This document shows positions 11,139-24,203 of a DNA stretch of 64,000 nucleotides, piece after piece (position 1 is the stretch's first letter; the number at the start of each line of letters is the position of its first letter). The position numbers were made by a program, and so were the translations under genes. This DNA is from Tanypteryx hageni. Taxonomy: Eukaryota > Arthropoda > Insecta > Odonata > Petaluridae. Where the stretch lies: NCBI GenBank assembly GCA_028673005.1, contig CM054115.1, positions 496,001-560,000 of the forward strand, in the 5' to 3' direction. The notes below the pieces were generated by a model. The model was given only the letters and a program-made list of their open reading frames with translations. It was not told the origin of the DNA and ran no database searches.

Positions 11139-11660
11139 TAATAATAATAATGTTTTATTAGCACAGGCATTATACAAATGTATTGCCTCGTCATAGTATA
11201 ATCAATATTCAAATACAAATATATACATTATGAAATTATTACAAAAATATTACATATATTTGATATTATAAAAGTCTTCAACACAATATAAACAATTAAC
11301 CAACAAGTAGTGTTTAATATGTATTTTAAATAAATTTGGAGGAAGTGTCCTAAAGGTAATAGGTAGACTGTTATATAACTTCACTGACGTCTTTTCAAAA
11401 CTATTTAATGTCTTACTGTACTTGCAGTAGTCATTTCTGAGATTAAGCCTCTTTCTGGTGAAAATTTGCTGGACATTGGTATGGTCATTGAAGTTACTAA
11501 TGTTATTCTTGATATATAGCAGGCATTGGTAGACATAGATTGATGGTAAGGACATAATTATCTCTTTAACAAACAGTGGCTTACAATGTGTTTTAGAGTT
11601 TACTCCACATATATTACGGATTGCTCTCTTTTGGAGGAGTAGTAACTTCTGAGAATGTTT
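11139..11660 (-). pseudogene. LINE 3' fragment (CR1/L2-like reverse transcriptase C-terminus)
   Basis: The minus strand reads continuously from about 11650 to the stop at 11250-11252. Motifs are LLLLQKRAIRNICG, HCKPLFVKEIIMSLPSIY and YNSLPITFRTLP, then FKIHIKHYLLVNCLY. This is the standard C-terminal tail of CR1/L2-type LINE reverse transcriptases. The 3' UTR runs to an (ATT)n-like tract at 11139-11150, taken as the tail. The piece lies head-to-tail against the opposite-strand endonuclease fragment on its left, joined exactly at that fragment's GDFN codons. It is a severely 5'-truncated insertion. Confidence 0.8.
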
Positions 11661-12263
11661 TGATTCATGTAGTTATTGAGTGAAAGTAGTAGATATGTAG
11701 GTTTTGAATTGTCCATTAGGTTCCTATTGTCATTTCATATATGAAATGAAAATTTCTTATGTGAAACCTTTGATAAGATGCAGCTATCATCTCTGAATTT
11801 AATATGTTTGCACACCTTACTTTATCACATGTTCAATGTTATATTGTGATTTATTGTACAGGAATAATCCTCTCCCACAAGTTTTCTGTCCCAAGGAAGC
11901 TGAGTGAAAAGATGTGTTATTAAATGGTACTATTCCTTCTTTATTTTTGCTGTATAATTGCTTTTTACTTATTTATTGTATAATTGCATTGGGTGTCTTT
12001 TTCATCTATGTCTCTTGATAAAAGCATATTATTTCCTACATAATATATTGCTATACCATTAATGTCTCTTTTTCGTAAAAATAACTATTATTATAACTTT
12101 TATTTAACCACTTTATATTTAAATTTCTGATTTAAAAAATAAGTACATTTTTGTAAATAGAGAAATTAAAAGATACCTTATAACTTGGAATCTAAAAGTC
12201 GCTGTTAATTAATTTTCAAAAATGTACTCAACTGTTTCTGGCGTTACTTTGTTCATTCATTAT
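11661..12263. other. AT-rich DNA, no feature recognised
   Basis: Some of this may be further decayed LINE sequence. No motif supports a call. Confidence 0.35.
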
Positions 12264-12265
12264 TA

Positions 12266-12421
12266 AAAATAAAGTTAACTTTGTAAATTCCTACAATAGT
12301 TTTATTAAGAGACTCTTATCTAGATTTTGACGCTTTACTACTGATGATGATGCAGAGTGTCAAAATCTAGATAGTCTCTTAATAAAAGTATTCTGGGAAT
12401 TTACAAAGTTAATTTTATTCT
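12266..12421. repeat. Imperfect palindrome with about 67-bp arms
   Basis: Left arm 12266-12332 and right arm about 12352-12421 are inverted copies: GACTCTTATCTAGATTTTGA pairs with TCAAAATCTAGATAGTCTC. The loop is about 20-25 bp and contains CTGATGATGATGC. It could form a hairpin in RNA or DNA. It is probably a small foldback element. Confidence 0.8.
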
Positions 12422-12422
12422 T

Positions 12423-13290
12423 AATTTTCAAGAACTTTTAACTTTTTTTAAAAAGTTCCAAATTTCATCATTTCTCTTTGGATCACATAATGTGTGTGTT
12501 CAGAACATCATTATACAAATTCTGATATAATTTAATGATGATCTTTTCTTGTTTATTTTGTTTATATGGTTATTATAATAAATTTTTTTCTTAGAAAATT
12601 TGCTTCAGTTTCATTTAATTTACCTGCAAATTTAATTACTCTTTATTAAAATATTCTTCCATATTACCTGGACAGGAAACAAAATAAATTCCTTTCCTCA
12701 TTTAATCAAAGTAGAACTTCTATTATATCTGATTTTTGCAGTTAAACTATTTATCAAAAATATAAATATTCACAAATTGAAGTATACTTTGATGTATTTA
12801 ATAAAATTTGCAAACTTTTTTGTCATATATATTATGAAAAATGCATATGTACTTGCTTAGGGATTATAGTTTTTTAGCGTAAATAAAATTCGAACATATG
12901 TATACCATATGATTTAATTTGTTTTTTTTTTGTCAAACAACAGTGTAATGTTAAAGTCGCTGTAAATTAATTTTCAAGAGCTTTTAACATTTTTTCAAAA
13001 ATTCTAAGTTTTCCTTGCATCACAAATGCCATTGTTCTATAATTTGAGTTTTGAGGACATCAATTTGCAAATTCTGAAATAACTTAGTGGATGGGATTTG
13101 TTTATTGTGTTTATATATATGGTCATTATAATTTAATTTTTTGCTTATAAAAAAGTCACTTGAATTTCATTTAATTTACGTACAAATTTAATAATTAAAA
13201 TATATTTTAAATTGAGTTATTAGTAAAAATATTCTTTCAAATTACCTCGACAGGAGACAAAAAACATTCCTTTCCTCGTTTATTTAAGAC
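12423..13290 (+). repeat. Diverged direct duplication (12423-12715 and 12963-13290)
   Basis: Both halves start TTAATTTTCAAGARCTTTTAAC and share CAAATTCTGAWATAA, TTTCATTTAATTTACSTRCA and TTACCTSGACAGGARACAAA in the same order. Insertions and deletions separate them, so the duplication is old. Function unknown. Confidence 0.7.
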
Positions 13291-13427
13291 ATTATTAGAA
13301 ATTATGTAAAAGGAAAAAAACGTATAAAAAGAAAATTTATTCAGGAACTTAATAAAATCTTAACAAAAAAAACCAAACATTTTTTACTTACTTTAACTTA
13401 ATTTGTTACAGTTCAAGCTTGTTCTAT

Positions 13428-15490
13428 TCATTTAAAAATGAAATCCATTCTTCTAGTTTTAATTTGCGCAAAAAGTTCAATAATTTTCTCCTTGATCTCT
13501 GGATGACAATTGAGGAAATTTTTTTCCATTGAAAGTACTGCAAGCGCATTTAGTCTTTCCGAATTCATAGTGCTTCTTAAAAAAGTTTTTATTCTTTTCA
13601 ATGTTGAAAATGTAGTCATGGGAATTGTCAAGAGGATTTTTATCAGTTTCGTAATTTCACTAAAAACATCATCTAGATTATTTTCCAAGATAAATTTCAG
13701 CAGCTCAATTAATTTCAATATTCATGAATATCAGTCCTACAATAGAATACTTTTAGTTCAGTTTCAAGCTTTTCTTTGTCAATCATGGGATAAGCTTCAG
13801 TGGTCAGTACTATCTCTTTTGTGGGATGTTCATTCTGAAATCTAGTGAAGCATTTCTTGTTGAACAATTTAGCAGCTATTAAGTGTTTAGTGGAAGAATA
13901 TCTGTCCATTATATCAACACATATATAGTCACACACTTCCTTAGCTTCTGCCATGAGTGTCTTTGAAGGATTCTCACAGTACTTTGAGTTTCTCAATTCT
14001 AAAATAGCAGTTTTGAAATTTGTTATATATTCATTAACTTTAAACACACTAATTTCTCGAGATTGCATTTGGTTGTAAATTATTTCAACATGAGGCATAA
14101 TCTGATGAAAAAGGTCCAACCAAAACTTGAAATTATCATCATTCAGGTATTTTAAAATTCCTGTTGCTTCTGCAATGGTTTGATCTGCATTTGATGTTGA
14201 CTGCATTTCAGTAAGGCAGTTTTTTAAAGGTTGTAAATTTTCATGAACTCTGTTTACGGTCCGTATGTTGAAATTCCACCTTGTAGAGGATGGACGTGGA
14301 ATGCTGACGTCCATATGTTTCTTGAGAATGGACACACGTTGTGGCGATCTTGAGAAGAATGTTGGAATAGCCAGAATGTTAGAGAAAAATATTCTTGCAT
14401 TTCGTGTAATACTTGCTGCATTTCTCATTATTAAATTAAGTTGATGTGCATAACAGTGAATGAAATGTGCATTACTATAAACTGCTTTTATTTTTGCTTG
14501 AACTCCTGCTTTTTTGCCTTTCATGACATTTGCACCATCAAATGTCTGAGCTATCAGTTTTTGTCCATTTCCTTGAAGGATTATGTCCAATTGTTCTAAA
14601 ATACGTTTTGATATGCCATCTGCAGTTTGATTTTCTGGAATAAAGAATCCCCAGAAATGCTCAAATATTTCTTCATTCAATACGTACCGTAGAACAAGGA
14701 CCATTTGAGTGTGTTCCGAAACATCTGTTGTGTCATCAGCCATGACAGCTACAAAGGAAGCTTTTCTAATTTCCGTCCTTATCTCCTCATGGTATATTTG
14801 TAGCAGGCAGTCAAGTATCTCATTCTGAATTGTCTTAGAAACACCTTTGAAGACTGCACTGGTTTCTAAGTGATTCTTCACATCTGAATCTAATTTAGAT
14901 GCAAAATTTACTAATCCTCTAAATACCCCTGGATTTACTGAGTCGTCTTTTTCATCATGTCCACGTAAGAGAGTTTCAAAGTTTCCACAAAAGTAAATGC
15001 AGTCTATTATTTTGGACAAAATTTCACGGTTCTTTTTAACTTTTATATTATGCTCATTGATTGAAAGTCTGTATGCCTCACTAAGTTTCTCCTTAATACT
15101 TACGGTTCCTAAAAGTGACAGTGAAACAACATTATCAACGTGCTTCTTTGACTTCTCATGCTTTTCAGTTTTTTCTTTCATTTTGTTTATATTTCTAAAA
15201 CCATCTTTTGTCCACGGTACATCACCTCCAAACAGCAAACACGGGAAGCAAAACAGTGCATTTTTTACTTCACAGCCGCAAAGCCAACTTTTCCGTTGGT
15301 ACCATTCAGAATTAAAGCTACGAATATATTTCTTGTTGTTGCTTTTGCCTGGCTGAGATATTAGAATATCAGGTGTTGAATTACCTCTTTTCTTAACTGT
15401 AACTTTCTCATGGAGAGATAGCTGTGAAAACTTAAGCTGTTGAAGTTCACTTACAGTCACAGAACTTATTTCTTGGGGATGCAAGGCCAT
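13428..15490 (-). pseudogene. hAT-superfamily transposase, ZMYM1/DUF4371 type, one frameshift
   Basis: The frame starts at ATG 15490 and runs 591 codons. A TTF-type zinc finger comes first (LFCFPCLLF ... KHEKSKKHV, residues about 77-120). The DUF4371 RNase-H-like catalytic core follows, with MADDTTDVSEHTQM (first acidic residue) and AQTFDGANVMKG (second). The frame stops just after IHEY (about 13715). One frame away, without a gap, it continues LKLIELLKFILENN and LNALAVLSMEKNFLN to 13428, the hAT C-terminal dimerisation region. One base was therefore gained or lost near 13718. The enzyme would cut and paste the element. Only the right terminal repeat is visible (15964-16007), so this copy is defective in both protein and ends. 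The catalytic glutamate is inferred to lie in the C-terminal piece. Confidence 0.85.
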
Positions 15491-15963
15491 GGTTAAAGTT
15501 TTCTGTTAAATAAAAGAACCGAAAAAAATGAATCAAATAGAATAGCTGGAAGCAGAATAATAATCTAATTCTACACTCTTCTACACTTTATCACATTCAA
15601 GAATATGGTACACGGTTTTTAAGCACAACACACGCTGAGTAAAAAAAAAAACTTCCTTCCACCGTCACGCCAGAGCCGGCACTGCGAGAGCAACAGTGCT
15701 CTCTCTACCTGGCAGTCCCGCCTTCCTCCCCACCCCCCCTCCTATGTGCGCATGCGCACAACAGTCAAACACCACGTCGCTGGCACTGTGAAGCGCACAG
15801 TTCCATACAAAGATTTTTGTATCTTTTTCATAAACTGGGGGATGGCTACTGAAGTACTGACATTAAGCTTAAGGAATATATATTGTACTACAAAAATAAA
15901 GAGAGAATTAAAGAAAAAAGGACTCATTATATTAAATGTTATCGATAATATCAAGTGGAAATA

Positions 15964-16007
15964 GGGGGTGCTGCAGTTCCGCAGTGCCTATACACGAGCC
16001 GCCACTG
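15964..16007 (-). repeat. hAT terminal inverted repeat, transposase 5' side
   Basis: In reverse complement the end reads CAGTGGCGGCTCGTG, then TATAGGCACTGCGG. This matches hAT-style termini. The bases directly outside, ACAATAAC, would be the 8-bp target duplication. No matching left end was found near 13300-13430. Confidence 0.65.
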
Positions 16008-16449
16008 ACAATAACATCGAAATAATATGATTAAATTTAAGTAGAAAGGTTACTGAATGTAGAAAATCAGTTTTTGCACCTATGGCAGCCTTAAGAGAAT
16101 TATATAAATACCAAATATGATTTTAAAATCTCTTTGGCATTTGAACCTCTATTGTATAAGATGCAGTGTGATTTGAGAATGTGTTTTTACGAAAAAATAG
16201 TGCATCTTATGCACGAAAAAATATTGTAATTTATGTTTCTCTTTAGGATGACACATAAAAGCAATTTTTCGACCTTCTGGCTTTCCAAATAAAATTACTA
16301 AAAATTGACGGTGGATTTTTGGTTTGGAACATTGAAATTCATGTTCCATCATTTGCGATGGGCAGTTAGTCTAGTATATTATTTAAAAAAGATGGAATAA
16401 ATACTCTGTTAATGGAATACACAGATTTTTCAAAGGTGTTCTTTATAGG
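16008..16449. other. Intergenic DNA, nothing recognised
   Basis: AT-rich, with no coding or repeat signal that I can support. Confidence 0.35.
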
Positions 16450-17060
16450 AAACTAGCGTAATTGCCAGTCAAATATGACAGGTATGCATGAATTAAGTTT
16501 AAATTGAATTAAAAATTAGTGAAACCAACTTTTATAGATATTAAAAAGTAAGCAATAAATACAAAATTCACATAATTGACGGTTACAGAGAGTAAAAATA
16601 ATTTTGGGAAAATAGAAATTGCGTGACAAAGAAATACCTTACACTATACAATTATGAGAAAATTACGAGCAAGTACAATAACTGTGGCAATGTCTTGAAA
16701 ACAAATCCTTGTGATGTAACGATTGTGTGAACCACGAGAAAACAAATGCGAAGTCACAGACTGTAGTATAGAAGTTAATAATAGTTATGGAAGTTAGTAA
16801 TGAAATTAGGAACCTTAGGCGTTAATTCTAAAATTGTTAGTTGGATCCGTGAATTTTTAAATCATAGGAAGCTGAAGGTTGTTATAGATGGGAAATCCTT
16901 TAACTTAGTAGAGCATGTCTCTGGCATTCCGCAGGGTACAGAAGTACACTATACCGTTCTTATACTCCCTAAATTATTTTTTATTTATGGAACTTTTAAT
17001 CTTTTCTCCCTCTCTGTCTTTCTGCTTTCTTTCTTCCTCTCTCTCTCTCTTGTATTAAAG
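16450..17060 (+). repeat. Dispersed repeat A, copy 2, split by a later insertion
   Basis: The left part (16450-16649) aligns with 3330-3540 and the right part (16945-17060) with 3545-3630, including TTTATTTATGGAAC and the (TC)n end. The two halves are separated by 295 bp of unrelated sequence. Confidence 0.8.
16650..16944 (+). mobile_element. 295-bp chimeric insertion with 10-bp target duplication and LINE RT fragment
   Basis: The insert is flanked by TACACTATAC at 16640-16649 and again at 16945-16954. It has two parts. Bases 16655-16740 resemble the interior of the MITE at 20585-21205 (CAAGTACAATAA, TTGAAAACAAATCCT, ATGTAACRATT). Bases 16796-16940 encode LGTLGVNSKIVSWIREFLNH and then VSGIPQGT, the palm segment of a LINE reverse transcriptase. 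A 10-bp duplication fits LINE-machinery integration. The chimera could come from template switching or from an older nested insertion copied as one transcript. Confidence 0.65.
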
Positions 17061-17655
17061 CATTGAAAGCACGATTTCCTTATGCATAGAGTATTACGAT
17101 TAAGGCGACAATACAATCTCGATATTTAACAATGATGCGGCCGGCGAGACAACGTAATTAAGTACGTTTTAGAATCCATATCGAATGAATGCGAGCAATT
17201 AAGCCTTATTTCGTACATCTGTGCTCTCATCTATCTGAAGTGAATATTACTGGCTTTTGCATATCCTTGCAATTATTTGCTCAATTCTAAGCTTAACCAT
17301 ATCATTTGATAATGAAATCAAATTCAAATGGTTGATTGCTTTATCTCCCAACATGGTTTATGCAGCTGGTGAAATTAGTTCCTCTGCAATAGGGTGAGGT
17401 TTTCCAGCCTTTGCAATAAGTAACGATACCTGATAAGATGCCAACAATGCATTTTTATTATTACAGCCAATAAATATTATTTCCATACATTTTCCACTTG
17501 CGCAAAGTTCTCTTATTTAAAAAAAACTATGGATTTCACATCGTGGTTCTTGTGTTTTGTTTATAGATGCCGCCAAAGTTTAGCTGGTTTCATACACTCA
17601 TTCGATAAGATTTCATGACAAAGCACACACTGTGGTTTCTGATTACCTTCAGAGC
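17061..17655. other. Intergenic DNA, nothing recognised
   Basis: No coding or repeat signal. It ends at the CTA target duplication of the next transposon (17656-17658). Confidence 0.35.
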
Positions 17656-17658
17656 CTA

Positions 17659-20085
17659 GGGGCCATCCTTAAATGATGTCACACTTAAGGGGGAGGGAGG
17701 GGGTCTGGGAATATGTGACATTTTGTGAAAAGGGGGGAGGAGTATATGTAAAACAATGTGATGTCACAAATAAGTAAAACTTTTTGCCAAGATCTTGTGC
17801 TTCATTTTTTATTTCCTTAATTTTCTTAAACCGACAAATTCAATAATTTTTATTTATTCTCTGTATTACTCATGAGCTCAAAATGATGCACACTTCCAAC
17901 ATTTTGATGGGCAATTTTGCAGAGCAACTATTAATCATTTGGAAGAAATTGCTTCAATTCTTCGACCAAATGAAGTTTGTTTCTTGAGCCAAGATGATAA
18001 GGCTAGAGTGCCACTTGGCTTAACAGCAGCAAAGGAGCAATCCCCATTGGTCATGCATGTTGAGTATCGAGTGAGTTTACCAGATCATGATTGGGTTGTA
18101 GCTGCCAGACATAAGTTGATACCTCCAGTTTATGTTGGAATTGAAATAAAGAAAAATGGAAATGGCAATCCAACTGCGGTAGGATACTCAGGCCCAACCT
18201 TTGTAGCTGTCAGATCCGGTAAGCACTCTTCTTCAACAGCATTTTCACATGCATTTATTTGACTTTGAAATACTTTTGAAGTAACCAGAATTTAAAAGTA
18301 TCACAAGGTTTCAGAACGAAGTAAAACCTGTGGTAATTTTTACTGTGGATGGTGGCCCTGATGAGAATCCGCGATACCAGAAGGTAATTGATGTTGGAAT
18401 CAATCACTTTTTACAGTATAATTTGGATGCCCTTTTTATTGCAACCAATACACCTGGCAGGAGTTCTTTCAATCGTGTTGAGAGAAGGATGGCATCTCTA
18501 AGTAAGGAACAGTCTTCCTCATGAGCATTATGGAAGCCATCTTAATTCACAAGGCAAAATGATTGACCCGGAATGATTGACCTTGAAAAAGAAAACTTTG
18601 AATATTTACATTGGCAGAAATATGGGGGCAGATGGTAATTGATGGATAATCAGCTGTAGCCAAATAAGTCCAGAAAATTCCAAGATTAATCCTGCATATT
18701 TGTTGACAAAAGATGCTATTTGGTCATCAAAACATTCGAGAACTAGCCAATATTTTACACAGATTGTAAAGTGCAGAGACATAAACTGTTGTTCAGCACC
18801 TCGAAGCTCAATTTTTAGTATTTTAAGGGAACGATTCCTACCTCCACCGATTCCAATCAAATAGACAAATGAAGGTTTAAAAGCTCCATTATCAACAGAT
18901 GAACAAGGTCTTACTTTGAAGTATTCATCTGTTTTCATTGCAAGTAGTATTGATTTGGAAGAAATATTACCAAGATCAGCCAAAAGTTTCAAAATTATGC
19001 CATATGATCTCTACTGTTCATCTACTCAAAAGAAATTAAGAAATCGAATATGCAATACCTGCAATCTGTATTTTGCTTCAAATCTCATGTTACAGAAACA
19101 CTATAAGATACATAAGCAGACAGAGACCATGTCACAAATTCAGGAAAGAGTTAGGCCAATTCATATTGCTGCTAGACGACAGCGTGAAATGATGGCTATT
19201 CTAACAAACCAGGACAATGTCCAATATGTCGAACGGATTAATGAAGAAAATTTGAATTTGAATGGAATAAAATATGATACAGATGATGGACATTCAAATA
19301 ATATGCATATTTACAGTATGGATGAGATTTTCCGAACACCATGAAAAGAATTATAATTTCTAAGTTGTTCAAATTTTTCATTTCCTTTATGTCCATTTTT
19401 TCTTATAGTTTTATTAAATGTAATTGTTTTTAATGAATGTATCCTATAGTTACTGAAGTTACCAAAATAGAAAAGCATAAACTTTGTATATTGTTAGAGT
19501 TTCCAGAAATTATTTAAAGAATATGTATATGCAATTATTACGGTAATTGGTATTATATTTGCATACTATGGAACATCTACTACATTTCAGTATTTCATTG
19601 TCTATAATATGTACTTATAAAAAGTGATAATTTTATTTGATTGTTTTGATTTTCTTTCATGTACAAATGATGCCTGGACATATCATTAATTTTAAATAGT
19701 CAATATGACTAAATTAAAAAGGACAAGGTTTTACTTTTCATGAAAACTTGATCGTAGAACTGATTATTTATTTTATTTTTGGGATTTTGTGACACAAAAT
19801 GTGCGATAATTTATAAAATGTATGAAAACCTTTATAATAGTTATTACTTATAGAAATGGAAAGTGCACTACAGTATACTGTTTTTTCTCGTCTTTCATTT
19901 TTAGCAATTGAAGTCTGTTAACTCTAATTATATACAAAAAATCTTCCTTTCTTAAGGGACTGTGTGACAACTTTGTGACACAGGGGGGAGGGGGGGATGA
20001 AGCTCTATGTGACACTTTGTGACAGAGGGGGGAGGGGGGGATCAAAAATCCCAAAAATGCTGTGACATAATTTAAGGATGGCCCC
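17659..20085 (+). mobile_element. 2427-bp DNA transposon with GGGGCC termini and 3-bp CTA target duplication
   Basis: The ends are inverted repeats: GGGGCCATCCTTAAATGATG at the left, and at the right the complement, ending CATAATTTAAGGATGGCCCC. The bases outside are CTA on both sides (17656-17658 and 20086-20088). Subterminal G-runs occur at both ends (17689-17740 and 19980-20040), with TGTGACA words between them. The 3-bp duplication and end style suggest the Zator superfamily, but I hold this loosely. Decayed transposase frames inside are listed separately. Confidence 0.85.
17939..19341 (+). pseudogene. Transposase remnants of the 2.4-kb GGGGCC element
   Basis: Three plus-strand pieces belong to one former protein. 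Bases 17939-18262 give CFLSQDDKARVPLGLTAA and LPDHDWVVAARHKLIP, then YSGPTFVAVRSGKHSSSTA. Bases 18330-18524 give VIFTVDGGPDENPRYQKVI and ALFIATNTPGRSSFNRVERR. Bases about 19015-19341 give a C2H2-like finger (CNTCNLYFASNLMLQKHYKIH, positions C-x2-C-x12-H-x3-H) and an acidic tail. The SQDDK and TVDGGPDENPR aspartates are likely catalytic positions of a DDE-type enzyme. Stops and frameshifts separate the pieces, so this copy is inactive. I do not recognise the family with certainty. Confidence 0.65.
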
Positions 20086-20088
20086 CTA

Positions 20089-20584
20089 TATAACTAAATC
20101 CATATGATAAAGATGTTTGTATTTACATATTTTAGTTTTCACTTGTTGGTGCCGAGTCGAAGTTTTAGATTTAGAGCATGATGGACATTCTTCAATTGAG
20201 TCGTCATCGCTGCGTAATTATTCCTTTTTGATGAACTCGTTTTTAACCATCTATCCGTTATGAGCTATGGGTTCTTTTAATAAAGTGAAATTTTTAAAAC
20301 CACTATGTTAACGTTGGTGTAATAATCACTCGTAGATTTAATTCTTAACTGTGAAACCAATGTCTAGGTGAAACAACACATCATGTGCAGTTTATAGTAA
20401 AAATATCATATGGTAGGACTCACAATTTCACCTGCTTTCCGGTGCATGGCACTTGTTACCTATTCTGGTATCTGCGAATATGTAATGACCATGCCTTTCT
20501 TGCAAAGACATGTCCACATCGGCTGCCCATGCCATAGGCATAACATATGCACTCAAAAACAAATTTTATCTCCTTTCAAATATA
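20089..20584. other. Intergenic DNA between two transposons, nothing recognised
   Basis: No supported feature; the TA at 20583-20584 is the target duplication of the following MITE. Confidence 0.35.
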
Positions 20585-22125
<1,541 letters not shown>

Positions 22126-23215
22126 CAGGAGGATACTAATGTCCAACCCAAACTACAAGAGCTAGAGAGCTGAAAGTTTTAGTTTGTGTAGATATGATGA
22201 AGAAACCATAAAAATAGACTTCTTACCTAAGTGACATGAGTTCGACTACATAAATTCTGAAAATTGCGTTTTTTCTCATAAGAAAAGCATTGCGCCATTT
22301 TTGTAAATTAATTTTGGGCACTTGCCGGTAAGCTATAAAAGTGAAATTTTCAGTGTTGCTAGATGGCCGCAATATCTACTAGGAATTAAAACGTAATCCA
22401 GTGTGTAGACCAATCTAATAAGTTTAGTAAGCTGAAATTTTGCAAGATTATAGAATTTTTCTCATAAACAACTATAAAAATAAAAAATTTTAAAATTGTT
22501 AATTTTTAGGGGATGTTTTAACCCCATTTGAACATTAAATTTGAATAATTTTTATCTTGAAAACTATATGCTGTAGGTTCGAGTTTTTGAAATCATTTTG
22601 TAGAAAATTATACATAGAAAGAAATAAAATTTTGAAAAAGTTCAAAAATTCGACCGCTAAAAATTCGCAATTGTTTAAACATATTTTTGAGGTTTTGTAT
22701 TATCGAATGTGCTATGAAGCTGAAATTTTTTTACTGGTAGATTTTGTGAAAAAACGAAATAAAAATTTTTGATATTTTAATTTCTTTGGCTGTTATAATA
22801 TTAGTTTAAACTAATAGATAAATGTTTAGGTACTTAGGGGCAAGCTAGGAAGCTGAAATTTTAAAGTTAAGTAGAGCTCAGTGCATTTAAACTAACAAAC
22901 ATTTGAAAAGCTCCAACAAAGTGTTATTGCGGCCGCATTAAACTTTTGAAATTTAAACAATTAAATAAATATTATTTCACTTCTAGATGTGCTACAACTT
23001 CAAATTTGACAAAAATGTGTGGAATTACCACCTTACATTGGATAAAGTATAATATTCTTAAAATTGCAAATTTAAGGCATTTGAATTAAAAAAATATTTC
23101 TATATCTCTCTGAAATATTAATGTTTATCAGGATCAGATGAAATGCTTGCAGAATGCAAGCACCAACTAGTATGTTATATCCTCCTCTGTAAGGAACATC
23201 TATATATAATGTAGT
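22126..23215 (+). mobile_element. Foldback family F, copy 2 (longer internal form)
   Basis: This starts GGAGGATACTAATGTCCAAC and contains AACTACAAGAGCTAGAGAGC. It ends with the hairpin, CTAG and the GTTATATCCTCCTCTGTAAG motif (23171-23205). It aligns over much of its length with 59820-60790. Words such as TTACCTAAGTGACATGAGTT and CATTGCGCCATTTTTGTAAA are shared with that copy. Confidence 0.7.
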
Positions 23216-23235
23216 AGTATAGTAGTTGGTGCTTG

Positions 23236-23284
23236 TATCCGTCCAGCAGGTGAAAGACCTGGGTTCGATTCTTGGTCATGGCAG
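23236..23284 (+). other. tRNA-derived fragment (B-box like) ending in a T-run
   Basis: GACCTGGGTTCGATTCTTGG gives a T-arm with the pol III B-box GGTTCGATTC, followed by GCAGATTTTTTT. Only the 3' half of a tRNA-like fold is present. A similar fragment lies at 48345-48400. This is probably a SINE or tRNA relic, not a gene. Confidence 0.4.
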
Positions 23285-24017
23285 ATTTTTTTCTCCTCTC
23301 GCAATTGTAATTTTTTTATAAAATCTTTCGTTGTTTTGATCAAAAATAAAACTCATATTGAATCAAACTGAAGAATGATAAGTTTCGAAATTTCTTTATT
23401 GGACAAATATACATGCTAACAACATAGTTTTTAAGATATACGTCGCAACAACTTGCAGCGCTCCAACCCAATTCTTATTACGCAACACACTAAGCAAAGT
23501 CTTCAATTTCTCGTAAATAAGCATTCACAGAAGCGGCGGCGATACTCGATGGATCACAGCGTTGCTTGGCGATCCGTTGCCTTGGCGACCCGTTGCGCTG
23601 GCGCCAGTGACGCCATCATTTTCCGCCTGGAGTTTCACGCACGTAGCCGCACGATGTTAGTTCTCAAAGCCGCCGCTACCCTGCTACCTGAAACAGAAAA
23701 ATGACGCTTAATAATTTCGTTCCATATTCTCTTGAAATTTCTGGCTTCTTTTTTGAACGAACTCCACTCTGTCCACCCTGAGCTGACAGTTTTGCGCTTA
23801 TGGTGCGCGCATTTGCCAAATTTCCTGTGAATTAGAGCCAGCGCCTATCATTTTAAACCTCCTGCTTGATCCTAATTCTATGCTGATTTAGGTGATTTCA
23901 CAAGAACTTAATAAATATATTTTCGAACTTCTACCTAAAACAAAAAAGTAATTTATAGCATATGCTGACTCGAAAACCGAAACATAGTTAATGGAGTGTA
24001 ATAGCTAACTCGGTGAT
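23285..24017. other. Intergenic DNA with a GC-richer island, no gene called
   Basis: Bases 23520-23690 are unusually rich in CpG (GGCGATCCGTTGCCTTGGCG). No coherent protein is seen. It could be part of the LTR element that follows. Confidence 0.3.
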
Positions 24018-24203
24018 TTAGTGTTATATAGAAGGTTTCCTACTAGTTCCAAGATGCTCCATAGAACTGCTAAGTTAACCCCTCAGTGGGCCGGCCCTTC
24101 ACCTATCAAAAGGTTCATATCTCCCGTAACAGCTGTTCTTCAGCTATCCCCAAATAAAGAGAGAATTGTAAATATCTCTCAACTTAAACTTTATTGTACT
24201 TAA
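24018..24203 (+). pseudogene. Gypsy-type LTR retroelement, integrase C-terminal remnant
   Basis: The frame reads LYRRFPTSSKMLHRTAKLT, then PQWAGPSPIKRFISPVTAVL and ERIVNISQLKLY. This matches the chromodomain-proximal GPY/F region at the end of Ty3/Gypsy integrases. Nothing upstream continues the pol gene, so it is a 5'-truncated or deleted element. No gag, protease or reverse transcriptase is present. Confidence 0.65.

Noticed and set aside
12335..12375. Hammerhead ribozyme suggested by CTGATGA in the palindrome loop
   Set aside because: The required GAAA after helix II is AAAA here and the cleavage strand does not line up with the helices.
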